From Trichosporon coremiiforme (taxonomy: Eukaryota; Basidiomycota; Tremellomycetes; Trichosporonales; Trichosporonaceae), in contig BCJJ01000016.1 of assembly GCA_039545355.1 (NCBI GenBank), positions 496,001 through 560,000 on the forward strand: 64,000 nt of DNA, given 5' to 3'. The notes beneath the pieces are model-generated. The model searched no databases and was not told the origin of the DNA. It worked only from the letters and a program-made list of their open reading frames with translations. The first letter of the stretch is position 1. Every line of letters begins with the position of its first letter. This document shows, one piece after another, positions 21,106-31,128 of the stretch. The translations under genes and the position numbers were made by a program.

Positions 21106-22752
21106 ATGGCCCACCCGCCAGTCATTGCGCACGTCGACAGCGACATCATCCGTGTCTCTAGGGGAATCACGGATCTGTACTCGCTGCCTACACTCGTGAG
21201 CTGCGACCCATTCATCGTCAACTAACAAACAGACCATCAAGGCGTGCTACGGCGTACCGCGGACCGGAGGATCGAGCAACCTCGCTGCATCGGGAACAAC
21301 AGACGCTAACGGCGATGTGTCCATGAATGGGGCGAACGGCAGCGAGCCCCCGGCATCGAACCGGTCAGAATGGCTCATTGGAGACCGGTTGGAGAGCGCG
21401 CTGAAGGAGGACGGAGGGAAGGAGCGGATCGAGGTGCGATGGCCATTCGCAAACACGCGGGGAGAAGAGGACTGGGAGGGAAGAGAATTTGTTCTGTGAG
21501 TTGCCACACCAAGCGGGTGGAACTGACGGCCAGGCTGTACATGTACTCGCTGCTGGACCTGCGACCAACGAACAACACGTCTCCGCTACTGCTCGTCCCG
21601 CCGGCAGCGCCCGTCGACTTCCCCCTCTCCGTGCAAGAGCGCTACTGCCAGATGGCATTCGAAAACCTGAACGTCCCCCAGCTCGCCGTGCTCCCGTCAC
21701 CGCTCGCGTCTCTGTTCGCGATGAACGCCGTGTCTGGCGCGGTGCTGCACATCGGGCGTGAGGCGTCCGAGGTGAACATCGTCTACGACTCGATCGTGCG
21801 ATGGGAGGCGACGGCGACGGTCAGCGTCGGTGAGGTGGACTGCGAGCGGCATTTGGAGAAGCTCCTGCTCGCGGACGAGAAGCTGGACAAGGAGCTGAAG
21901 TCTGTCGCCGGTATCGAGTCTTTTGCCCCCGGCCAGAAGGAGCAGTACGTGAAGGAGATCCGCGAGTTCATCTTTGCCGAGTGTGTCGGCGACGACATCG
22001 AGGTGCCAATCGCCAAGACGGCAGTCAAGGCGGCTGTCGTGACGACGAGCAAGAAGCCCGACGAGGAGGACGACGCCTTCGACGTTGCGAAGAAGCTCAC
22101 GGCCGACGCCGTGCCGCAGGCCATCCCGAACCCGTCGCACAAGTCGAAGAAGGCGCTCGCTGCTGCTGCCGCTGCCGCTTCCAAAGCTGAGGCGGACGCT
22201 ATTGCTGCTGCCGAGGCCGCCGACGTCATTGTCGTCACTATCCCCTCCCTGCCCGAGAAGGAGATCACGGTCGGCAGCGTGCGCCACCGTCTCGCCGAGC
22301 CGCTCCTGTTCGGTACCAAGAACGGCGGCGACACGGTGTGGGAGGCGATCGGTCGCGCGATCGAGCATGAGGGCCTCAACACCTGGGAGCGCCTTACGAT
22401 CTGGGACTCCATCGGTGTCGTCGGCAACATGGCCCGATTCAAGTGTAAGTTTCGCATCGAGTACCGTAGCTGACATCCAGCGCTGCCTCCCGCTATTGTC
22501 TCGTACCTCTCGCCCTACCTCCTGACGAGCACGGATCTGCCGTCCGACTCGCAGCCGGCCCGCCTCCGCCTCCTCAACATTCCCGACTACATGGCCAACT
22601 TTAAGGGCCAGACGAGCGACCTCGCGCCCTTCCTTGGCGCCAGCATGGTTGCCAAGCCCATCTTCAACGAGACCCAGGGCAAGCACTCGATCTCGAAGGC
22701 TGACTACAACGCCCACGGCCCCTCGGCCATCTACGGCGTGTGGCAGGATTAA
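21106..22752 (+). CDS. ARP9: actin-related protein, Arp9-like (SWI/SNF and RSC remodeller subunit)
   Basis: Actin-fold protein of about 490 residues. Exon 1 encodes MAHPPVIAHVDSDIIRVSRG and LYSLPTL. After a 37-nt intron, TIKACYGVPR and an acidic loop follow. A second short intron joins FVL to LYMYSLLDL. Actin-type segments are SVQERYCQMAFENLNVPQLA (actin: RExMTQIMFExFNxP) and EVNIVYDSIVRW. WERLTIWDSIGVVGNMARFK precedes another intron. The C-terminal LNIPDYMANFKGQ, PFLGASMVAKPIF and SKADYNAHGPSAI match the actin WIGG/ITKxEYxExGP region in Arp9 form. An insert (about residues 270-350) is acidic then Ala-rich (KKPDEEDDAF, KALAAAAAAASKAEADAI). The canonical ATP-loop glycines are not evident, as expected for Arp9. 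Arp10 or another divergent ARP is the alternative. Confidence 0.72.
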
Positions 22753-23070
22753 GTAGCGATGATTTATGTATGACTAGAACGTGTCCACGTCTGGGTGTCG
22801 GGCAGAGGTGGAGCAGCTTGCATCACAAGGTGGCATGACGATTTCTTGCGACGCTGAGTGGGACTTGGACGACCGACACGGTAAACGGGGCATCAGAGAA
22901 CTCGATGGGTCTTGGAATCTTCACCCATGGGAGAAATCAATTGCTACACATGTACATGGTTATTGGTTGCTACAGACGCTGATGCTTACGTACATGGATA
23001 GTCGATGTTGATGCGGAGATCTTTTCATGCCGATGCAGGAATGCGATACGGGGAGATGCAGTGACTGATG
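22753..23070. other. short intergenic region, convergent 3' ends
   Basis: Lies between the stop of the Arp9-like gene and the stop of the minus-strand DUF7918-like gene, so it holds both 3' UTRs. No other feature was recognised. Confidence 0.4.
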
Positions 23071-24360
23071 TTACAGTTCCTTCTTTATGAGCTCCTTCAC
23101 GACGCTGAGTCCTTTCTTGACGCTGAGTTCTTTCTTGAAACTGAGTTCTTTCTTGACACTGAGTTCTTTCTTGACACTGAGTTCTTTCTTGACGCTGAAC
23201 ACCTTCAGGCTGATCTTCCTCTTGAGGCTGGGCTCCTTCTGGATGCTTGGGTCCTTCTTGATGATATGCTCCTCTTCAACGACAATACCATTTGCCATGC
23301 CGCGGTTAGGGTCGACGTCCAGGGGAGCACCCGAGTTCGTCTTGAGTTTCTTCTTGAGGTCCACGAGGGGAGTGGGTGGCCCAGGGACGGGACAGAGACG
23401 CACATTGTACTTGGCCACCGACAGCTGCGCCTTGACAGCGTCCCGCGTGGCGTACTGACATCAATGATGTGCGGACGGGGTCTGCAACTCACCGAGAAGC
23501 GAACACGGCACCTGGGGACGTTCCTGTCTACCTTGAGATTGTACACCCTGCTAGGCTCCGCCTCCCCAATAACTTCACCGCTGCATGTCAGTAAGTCGGG
23601 AGCTGGTGAACTGGCTTACCCAACGAAGGACGTAAGTCGCACCTGGTCGTTAGGACTACCCCGCCCGTCTCAGCTTCCCAACTTGCCTGATTCGCATTCT
23701 CGTTGATGGTACACTCTGGTGGGGTCGACGCACGGGGAAGGCTCATGCCGCCCATGCTTGCCCTGCCCTTTGAGAGCACGACCTCAATCGTACCCATGCT
23801 TCCGCCAGGAAGATGGCCAGAGTTATCGACACGCTCCTGTCGCGAGTTAGTCCCAACGCAAGACCCTAACTCACAAGTGGTGCAAATCTCAACGTCTTCT
23901 TCATGACATAGTCGCCACTCGCTTCATAGGCGTAGCTGATGCGAGTGGGATCGGAGACAAGGCCACCTCTCGATGCAGTGATGCAGCCTCTGATGCGGCG
24001 TCCGTCCACGAACGCCGTCACGTCATACTCGTGCATGTTGAAAGGAGGAGGCTGCACGCAAATCTGGAAGTCCTAAAAGTCAGCGTTATGACCGCTGATT
24101 CTGAAAACTCACCTTGTCATGCTCACAAGCTACCATCACATCGACCTGACACTCGCGGGCAGCAAACTTGTCCCAGGTGACAGGAGGGGGCGCGTACTGC
24201 ACTTTGTACTCGCATTCCGTTAGCGGGCGCCGGAGAGGGAAGGTCACGAAAGAGAGGGAATCTGTCGTCGTTGAGATACTCCAGCCACACCTTGTGATCA
24301 GCTACACACTTCTGCTCGACCTACCTTCCACCCTTTCCATTCCCCTTCGTCGATTTTCAT
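23071..24360 (-). CDS. DUF7918-like protein with KKELSV hexapeptide-repeat tail
   Basis: Fourth DUF7918-like gene, outside the tandem array and on the other strand. The start MKIDEGEWKGWK matches the MKIEEGPWRGWE exon of the array. The next exon carries VWLEYLNDDRF in one frame and TECEYKVQYAPPP...VDVMVACEHDK in another. The intron structure between them is unresolved. Further exons read DFQICVQPPPFNMHEYDVTA with VDGRRIRG, KKTLRFAPL, then GSMGTIEVVLSKG, then GEVIGEAEPSRVYNLKV with CRVRFS, and YATRDAVKAQLSV. These give the same order as the copy at 10602. The C-terminus diverges fully: a lysine-rich tail of about 60 residues built from KKELSV units, ending KKEL at the stop at 23071. Function is unknown. 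Confidence 0.62.
23095..23200 (-). repeat. 18-bp tandem repeat encoding KKELSV units
   Basis: About five adjacent 18-bp units (sense AAAGAACTCAGTGTCAAG with few changes) encode the KKELSV repeats of the DUF7918-like protein. Units differ by one or two bases, giving SF and GL variants. An 18-bp period keeps frame, so unit number could vary between strains. Confidence 0.85.
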
Positions 24361-24902
24361 GGTGGATGTTGTGGAGAGCAGGAGTTGGGTGAATGAGCCC
24401 GAAGGGGGGAAAGAGAAAGAGCAAACAGACGACGAGTGAAGGTCAGTCGCCTGTGTGGCGCATGCAGCTGTGTGGGTGGGGCGCAGCCAGAGGAAGGTCA
24501 GTTGGGTCAGTGGAACGACGGAGCCAAGGGCAAGGTCAGGCGCCAGAAGTGGTGGGGGAGGGGGCGCAGATTGGCGCACGCCAAGTGACCGGCGTGCCTG
24601 CGCGCACCAAACACGATGTCAGTACGCAGAAGATAGCTGCACGCATTCCTGCAAGGCTGACTCCTGACCGCTGCAGAGCATCATGTTCGACGGAGGGTGA
24701 AGACCGAGATGAAGACTGGACGGAGAAGTGACTCCCAGTGGTGACAAATAGGCACGGCCTGCTGACAATCAGCTCCCGACAGCCTCGGACCTCGGCCATC
24801 AAGTCACAATCGGCCTTTCCGTAATGCCTCCCGATCAGTGACATAAGACCTCAGCATGCCATCTCAGCTTCCCTTGCATCCAAATAATTCACAACATCGA
24901 TA
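24361..24902. other. divergent promoter region, DUF7918-like gene and pirin
   Basis: 542 bp between two start codons pointing outward. No clear TATA box or repeated motif was noticed, and no coding potential is supported. Confidence 0.45.
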
Positions 24903-26037
24903 ATGGTCCTCAGAGCATCACGAGTACTGCGTAACAAGCTCGGCACGGTCGCCCCTCTGGAGGCGAAGTGGAAGGGCGTTGGTCCATTCATCTACGTGAA
25001 CCATCATGTCGATCACTATCCGGTCGGCACACAGACTTTGGGCCCGGACCCGAAGCTCCTCAAGGGGCACAACCCGGGCTGGGACTTCGAGAACGACTTT
25101 GGATGGCGCACCTACATGTCAACTGGCCCTGTTCCAGGCTTTCCTGCGTAAGCCGTGTTTGTTGGTCGAAAGCTGACGTCAGTCACCCGCATCGCGGCTT
25201 TGAAACGGTATCGCTCATGCGCAAGGGCTTCATGGACCACGGCGACAGCACTGGTGCCGGCGCTCGCTATGGAAATGGCGACGTGCAGTGGGTCACTGCT
25301 GGATCTGGAGTGCGGCACTCTGAGATGATTCCGCTGCTGGACGCCAAGAACCCGAACGAATGGGAAATGTGAGTGGGCTTTGTGGTTCCAGTGCTGACAT
25401 CAGGTATCAGCTATGGCTGAACCTGCCGAAGAAGAACAAGTTCGCCCCCCCCGAGTTCCGAATGCTGTGGGCTGAGGAGGTTCCAAAGCTCGAGAAGGAC
25501 GATGGCCGCGTGCAGATCACAGTCATGGCCGGCGAATACGAGGGCCACGTTCCGCCCCGTGCACCGACAAACTCATGGGCGAACGAGCCTGGAAGCGACC
25601 TCGCAATCTGGCTCTTCGATCTCAAAGCGGGCGGCAAGGCGATCATTCCGCCTCCAAAGGGTGCAGACACCCTGCGTACGCTGTATGTTCACGGCAAGGA
25701 TGCCCGGGTGCGCTTGGGCGACCAGGAGGTGAAGGAGAACGAGGCGTTCGAGGCGTCACTAGGCAATACCGCCGAACACGCCATCCCCGTCACGGCCGAG
25801 ACGGATTCGACAATCCTGCTTCTGCAGGCACGCGACATTGGAGAGCCCGTTGTCGTCAAGGGCCCCTTTGTTATGAACACGGAGGACGAAATCAAGCAGG
25901 CGTACGCCGACTACAAGAAGGGACATTTCGGATGGGATGAGAAATGGGATACGTCCGCGCCAGTGTACCCCAAGGACGCTGGACGCTTCGCGTACTTTGG
26001 CGACAAGAAGGTCTACCCTCCCGGAAAAACTCCCTAA
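24903..26037 (+). CDS. pirin family protein (bicupin)
   Basis: Metal-binding bicupin of about 340 residues in three exons. [20 protein letters not shown] starts exon 1. After a short intron, [20 protein letters not shown] contains the His-x-His metal ligands. [20 protein letters not shown] contains the third His and the Glu ligand. The intron after NEWEM precedes [20 protein letters not shown]. The second cupin ([20 protein letters not shown]) and a tail [18 protein letters not shown] complete the fold. Pirins bind iron. Some have quercetin dioxygenase activity and others act as nuclear cofactors, and sequence does not decide which applies here. All four first-cupin metal ligands are present, so metal binding is expected. 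Confidence 0.92.
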
Positions 26038-26712
26038 CAGCAGTAGATCCATTGCGAGCCGTAAACGTAGATCCGATGGAAGCTCGATCGTCACTGCGGC
26101 GGTGTCATGGCCGGAGACTCTGAACCATTTGTCGTCCCTGGATCTCTACGCAAGCGTATTACCCACCAGCACTGGGTGAGCGCTTGCAGAAAGATGCTTA
26201 AGCGGCACAGGGCGGTGCATTGCATCTAGTCATGCTTATTAGCGTTACCATTGATGCGGTACACTATTAGTCTTTTCGAGAGTGAGGCGGTGCGAGCTAC
26301 TTTTGATCTTATCATCACCGCTGATCCACTGGATATGGGATTGGGCCACCAAGACCAAGACGAGTGCAGCGTGCCTGGCACCATTGTCGACGCGTTTCAC
26401 AGCTTTCGAGGGTGCTATTTCTCTCCGCATCATTGCTTCTTGCTCGTTACGCTCGGTAAGTCGGCTCCGTCGCGAGAAGGCAGACCAGGGTAGGAACGCA
26501 GGGCAGCGGCAGTGTCGTTTCGGAAGTTCAGTGAATGTCTACACGCACAGTAAGCCGTGCCTCTCCATGACATCGTGCCTCACAGCATGCAACTGTTGAG
26601 TTAACACTTCGAAGTGCGGGCACGATTCATGACCGCCGTGTATGAGATATAAGAGGGTGTCGCGTCAGATCCGAAGAGAACAGAACTCAATAATCAAAGA
26701 GCAAGCACAGCC
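26038..26712. other. intergenic with TATA box for the next gene
   Basis: 3' side of the pirin gene and promoter of the small Cys-rich gene. AGATATAAGAGG at 26644-26656 lies about 60 bp upstream of the ATG at 26713. Nothing else is supported. Confidence 0.45.
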
Positions 26713-27145
26713 ATGTCTTCTGAGAAGTCTGCCCCGCCCCAGTACACCTGGCCTCCGCCGTCCGCCACCGTAGGCTCGCCCAACTCTGCCAACGCCGCTC
26801 CCCTTGTCCAGTCCGGATACCCCGGCCAGCCGCAAGGCAACCCGCAATACGTCCTCGTGCCCAAGGAACAGTCGTACGTTGCCCCGCTCAATCGGCCGCT
26901 GCAGGCTGGCGTCGGAGCACCCGAGGCCACAAATCCAGAGTGCCGGCATTACGGCCATGACACGCACATTGGCTGCGGTGGAATCACCTTCCTCGTTTGC
27001 TGCTTCCCGTGGTCCATGATTTGGTGAGTCCACTGAAGGTCTCTCGTAGGAAGTATCAACGCTGACAAACAGGCTGTGTGTTCGCCAGAAGGCTACCTGT
27101 CGTCGATGTGGAAACCGCGTTCCCGTCTCTGGTCCCATTGACTGA
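26713..27145 (+). CDS. small proline-rich, Cys-rich single-helix membrane protein (BRI3/LITAF-like layout)
   Basis: About 120 residues in two exons. Residues 1-65 are Pro/Gln/Tyr-rich and probably disordered (MSSEKSAPPQYTWPPPSATV). Next come ECRHYGHDTHIGCGG, a hydrophobic segment ITFLVCCFPWSMIWLCV and RQKATCRRCGNRVPVSGPID. The splice joins W (TG|G) to LCVRQK across a GTGAGT...CAG intron. A Pro-rich N-terminus, CxxxxHxxxxxC, one membrane segment with cysteines and a final CxxC recall BRI3 and LITAF-type proteins of endosomal/lysosomal membranes. This is a layout similarity only, not a confident family call. The short hydrophobic stretch could be an in-plane helix. The TATA box upstream suggests regulated expression. 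Confidence 0.6.
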
Positions 27146-28583
27146 GCGCATTGTCTGCTGGAGACCGATACACGAAGGTATCACCCTGATCAGCGGAGCG
27201 ATAGGCTTACCGAGTTTCAACTGCTGGGCTGAATGCATTACTACAGTTAGACCTGCGCACTTGGATCCGGGACAGATAGTGCAGTAGCGGTGCAAAGGGC
27301 ATGTTTGCCGGCTCTCACGAAGAGACCGCAAGGAGGCTGTGAAGCGACAGGAAGCGAGATGATGCCGAACACTGTTGACGTGCCGTACGTTACTGGCTCA
27401 TCAAAGATTCATTGACTGACGAGCCCCTCCGGAAGCGATGTGTACAGCGGTTGCGGAGCCTCGAATCTTCACATTGCGGCCCGCTATTAGATCGTCAGGA
27501 CGTACACGATACACGAAAAGCCCCTAGAGTTCGCCACAAGTTACCGAGGTATCGGAACGCATATCGCATCCGAATAGAAACCGACAGGTCTGGCTCTTCT
27601 GTAGATCCATTCGGTACTCAAGCTGTATCCAGGATATCGATTGGCGCTCCTTATCATTCGACCACGAATACGAAGGCTGTGAACCGGGGCAGCGGTGCTG
27701 CAACACTCGAGGGGGCTGTGGCCTCGTAGTCGGCTGTGATCAGAGTCCGAGGAATGCAGTGTTGAGCGGAGCAGACCCCGAGCTATAGCTATGGCGGAGC
27801 ACAGTCCCCGCGCAGGCGCATTCAGTGCGCCCACCCCGAATCTTCTGCATGTGCCAAGCCGGCGGCAGCGCGGCGGCTGGAAATGTTGCCCCAGTCTGGG
27901 TGCGGGACTGGTCAGCAGGTGTCGGCTGGCTGGGTGGGTTGAATCGGCGGCTTGCGGTGCAGAGCGCCGATGGGACGCCACAGCGCTGCGCCTAAACACT
28001 GCGTCATGGGCGGCCGCGCCGTCGGACTTCGGGGCCGCGGTGAATGCGACGTCACCGGTTAAAGGCTTTTCTGAGCACTCCGTGTCCGTGCAGAGAGGAC
28101 ACTGGTGGCTCGGCCCATATCGCAGATCGTAGAGGATCCGAGGATGCGTAGTCTGTCTTGACAAAGGAATGTAGATCATGACACCTCTGACGTTGCGGCG
28201 GGTGCAACTAGAGTCCACTCGTGGATCGGGTTTGGGTGATCTGCAATATCCAGTGGACCCTGGCAGTTTTTACGCCGAGAGCTGCCTGCGGTTGCGTCCT
28301 GGGTCGCAGTTCTCGTGGTGAATGCAGCCACCACCATCCTTCCTCCGCAGCCGCCGAGAACCTGCAAGCCACGGCCCGCCGACACCCTGGCGCCACGCTT
28401 ACCCTTCCTTCCTCGCACTCAAGTTGTCCAACTTGATGCTTTCGCAACGTCAGTGGCTAGAAGTGAGCTTGAAGCTGAGAAGGATTATGCTTGTGTCATG
28501 CATACGATGGCGCATACCGCAGCCGTCCTGCCAGGCACCGCAGGTCGTTGCATGCGTTCCAGCCGAGGACGGCTCGCGTACTC

Positions 28584-28613
28584 CCAGCCCAGCCCAGCCC
28601 AGCCCAGCCTCAA
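28584..28613. repeat. (CCCAG)n pentanucleotide microsatellite
   Basis: About five consecutive CCCAG/CAGCC units in a gene-free stretch. Simple-sequence repeat with no visible coding role. Confidence 0.8.
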
Positions 28614-30949
28614 GTAAGCGAGCGCCGCCACACACATCATTAGATGCTACGAACGACTGAGGCGCGACGGGGCAACGAAGCCTTTCGGTGCGCTGCGTCA
28701 TCCGGCCCCGTCCGTGCAAGCTTACATGCTTTCCAGCGGAGGCAGCTGGAACATGGAACTGTCACGCTGAGACCTGTGTTCAACGCTGAGTTTATGGCCA
28801 AGACACGGTGTGCATCATGGTGTGAGGCTGACAATATGGGGTTGTGAGCTGGTCAGTGGACGATGCAGCGTCTTCACTTAGGCTCTCTGAGTTGCGGCGA
28901 GAGCCTAACAGACGGCCAACAAGCGAGCTGAACGAGACCTCTAGCGGGCTAAGAAGGACGTTCGGTGCGCTTTCACCAGCACTAGTCCCGGTCGTGATGT
29001 AAGCAAACCTTGCGCCAAGTAGGCTCTCCCCACGACTGAGTGTGATGAGTCCGTGCACCGTGAGCTGGGTGCAGCCGAGAATTCGGGTGGCTGTTGCCAT
29101 GGAAGTGACACCGGGAGCTGAACCTAGGGGTTGCTTTCTGTAGTGCGCGCCTGAAGGTGAGACGTGCTTGACACGCTGGTTCGTGGTGCGCCGAACCCGG
29201 CACGGTGCCTGTCGTTGAGCATGCTATGGCGAATCCTCAATCAACGAACAGAGCAGCAGCGTTCTCGTAGCTCAGCCGCTGGGAGTCGGTAAATGTAATG
29301 CTTGAGTGTATGTATTGCCTCAGCGCAACGGGAAAGCAGGAGGCACCCCAACAGCCGTGAGGGGATGATACCTGCTGCGCGACACGGAGTAATTGGAGGA
29401 GAAAGGGATAAGCATAACAGTGCTTAACTTCGTTTGCTCTCTCAACATTGAGCGTGTTAGTTTGTGCGCCGTCAAGATTAAAGCAGTGACCCCCGTATCA
29501 TTGGAGCACGTATCCCGTAGCCTCGTTCCCCCATGCAGCCAGACGAAACAGAATGCAAGACGCTGCAGCTCACATCAGATTCGGAGGGAAGTGTGAAGGG
29601 GAAGAAGGGGTGCCGTGCAACCCGCCTAAATAAAGTTCGCCGGTACTGTCGGCCGGTGTAGTCGCCATCTCCTTCCTTCCGAGCTGGGAGTAGCCCCAGC
29701 GCCACCAATCATCAGCACATGGAGCGGAAACGGTCTGGCAGCGCTTGGTCCGGCCTGTCTGGAACAGCTCTTAGAGGGTTCGCACGCGTGGGACCGGTTC
29801 CCGCTGCGAGCCGTCCTGGTAATCGTCTGGTAGCAGGGTCGCGGGCCACTTGAGCCGAGCGTTTCCAGCGTTGGTATGCAGCTTGGTCCCTACGTTCCGC
29901 CCATGTCCGAGTTGCTCACTGACAGAACTGTCGGACCTACCCCGCGTCGCACCCGTCAACTGATCGATCTACGACTCTCAGCTCGGGTGACTAGCTTGCC
30001 ACTAGTGCAGCTGTTCTCGTTGAGGACCAAGACCTACGGACAATGGACGCTTTTGACTCGTGCAAATCCCCGCAGTCGCCGCAGCTTGCTGTGGGCTGCA
30101 ACCCGCCGGTTCTGCTGACGCACACAACTGTGACATGCTTGTACCCCCGTAGCTCTCTTGCGCACTCCCCTTTGGCATTTTAAAGCGTACCTAACTCGCA
30201 TGGTGCAGACGACCCGCTCCCGGGACACGGGCAATATGGATAGGAGACCGCCGCGTGCAGCGCACTCGTTTGTAACCATACTATACTCTCTCTCAAGCTC
30301 CCAAGCAGTCTCGCCAGAGTTCCCTATGAATGCGCATTGTTCCCAGACATGTACATGAGTTCCTGGACTGGAATGAGGAGCGGCGGCGCGGCCCAGTGGC
30401 CGGCAGGTAGCTCAAGCATCAGGCTGCGGAACAAACGTCAAGAACCTAAGCGAAAGCGTAATGTACGCTGCCAACAACCTACACACTCAAACGACCTCTA
30501 GGTATCTGACCTCCTTGCGGTGGGCAAGGGGGTTACGGCTGGAGGGCGACCCTGAGGTTTTGGCGGCAGAAGCAGCCGTGCCGAGACTGATCTTCGAATC
30601 CTCACCATAGTGCTTGTGGCATCCCAGGGGTAACGTGGGCCAGTTGGCCATGGGCGGGCAGCAGCGGGCAGAGCCTGTAGAGCTCGGAAAGCTCGGCAGG
30701 CTGACTCACGACCTCAGTTTGGGTGGCCCAGAGTTGACGCAGCGTCTGGAAATACACACTGAGACCGTGCATGTCTCGAGTTTCGCAGAGCTTGATCCTC
30801 CCCGCGCTCGCGAGAGTTTGAGTTGCAACACGGGAGGGAGGAGTATGAGGAAAGCGGACTTGTAACTTGTGTGAGCGTAGCAGGTAGCGGGAACCACGCT
30901 TCACGTGAGATCAGACCCAGAAATGCGACGATTGTTATGTAACGACACT

Positions 30950-30962
30950 GCATATATAAGGG
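30950..30962 (+). promoter_or_regulatory. TATA box of the VWA-domain gene
   Basis: GCATATATAAGGG about 170 bp upstream of the ATG at 31129, followed by a C/A-rich leader. A good TATA match consistent with a strongly expressed intronless gene. Confidence 0.6.
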
Positions 30963-31128
30963 GACTCTTGCAGAGCTACGAGGTACTCTCCATCGAAGCC
31001 AACGCCTTTCGACGCCTTCTCCGACGAACCAAAAGGTCACCCACACTCTTTTTACACGCCTCGAACAGTCACGTCTGCCTCGCATTACCTCGACACTCGT
31101 TTCAACTCACGTTTGATCAACACCAACG

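Larger units (their letters stand above)
27146..31128. other. gene-poor stretch, about 4 kb
   Basis: No supportable gene. Several 60-225-codon frames overlap on both strands without motif or splice logic. It contains a pentanucleotide (CCCAG)n tract near 28584-28613. The right end holds the TATA box and leader of the VWA gene. A small or rapidly evolving gene, or a non-coding RNA, cannot be excluded. Confidence 0.4.

Noticed and set aside
21697..22716. 339-codon minus-strand frame
   Set aside because: Antisense shadow of the Arp9-like gene.
27541..28218. 225-codon open frame on the minus strand
   Set aside because: Arg/Pro/His/Ser-rich composition without motif, typical of a chance frame in GC-rich DNA.
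29255..29300. tRNA-like start (GTTCTCGTAGCTCAGCCG)
   Set aside because: No T-arm/B box with matching acceptor strand follows at the right distance.
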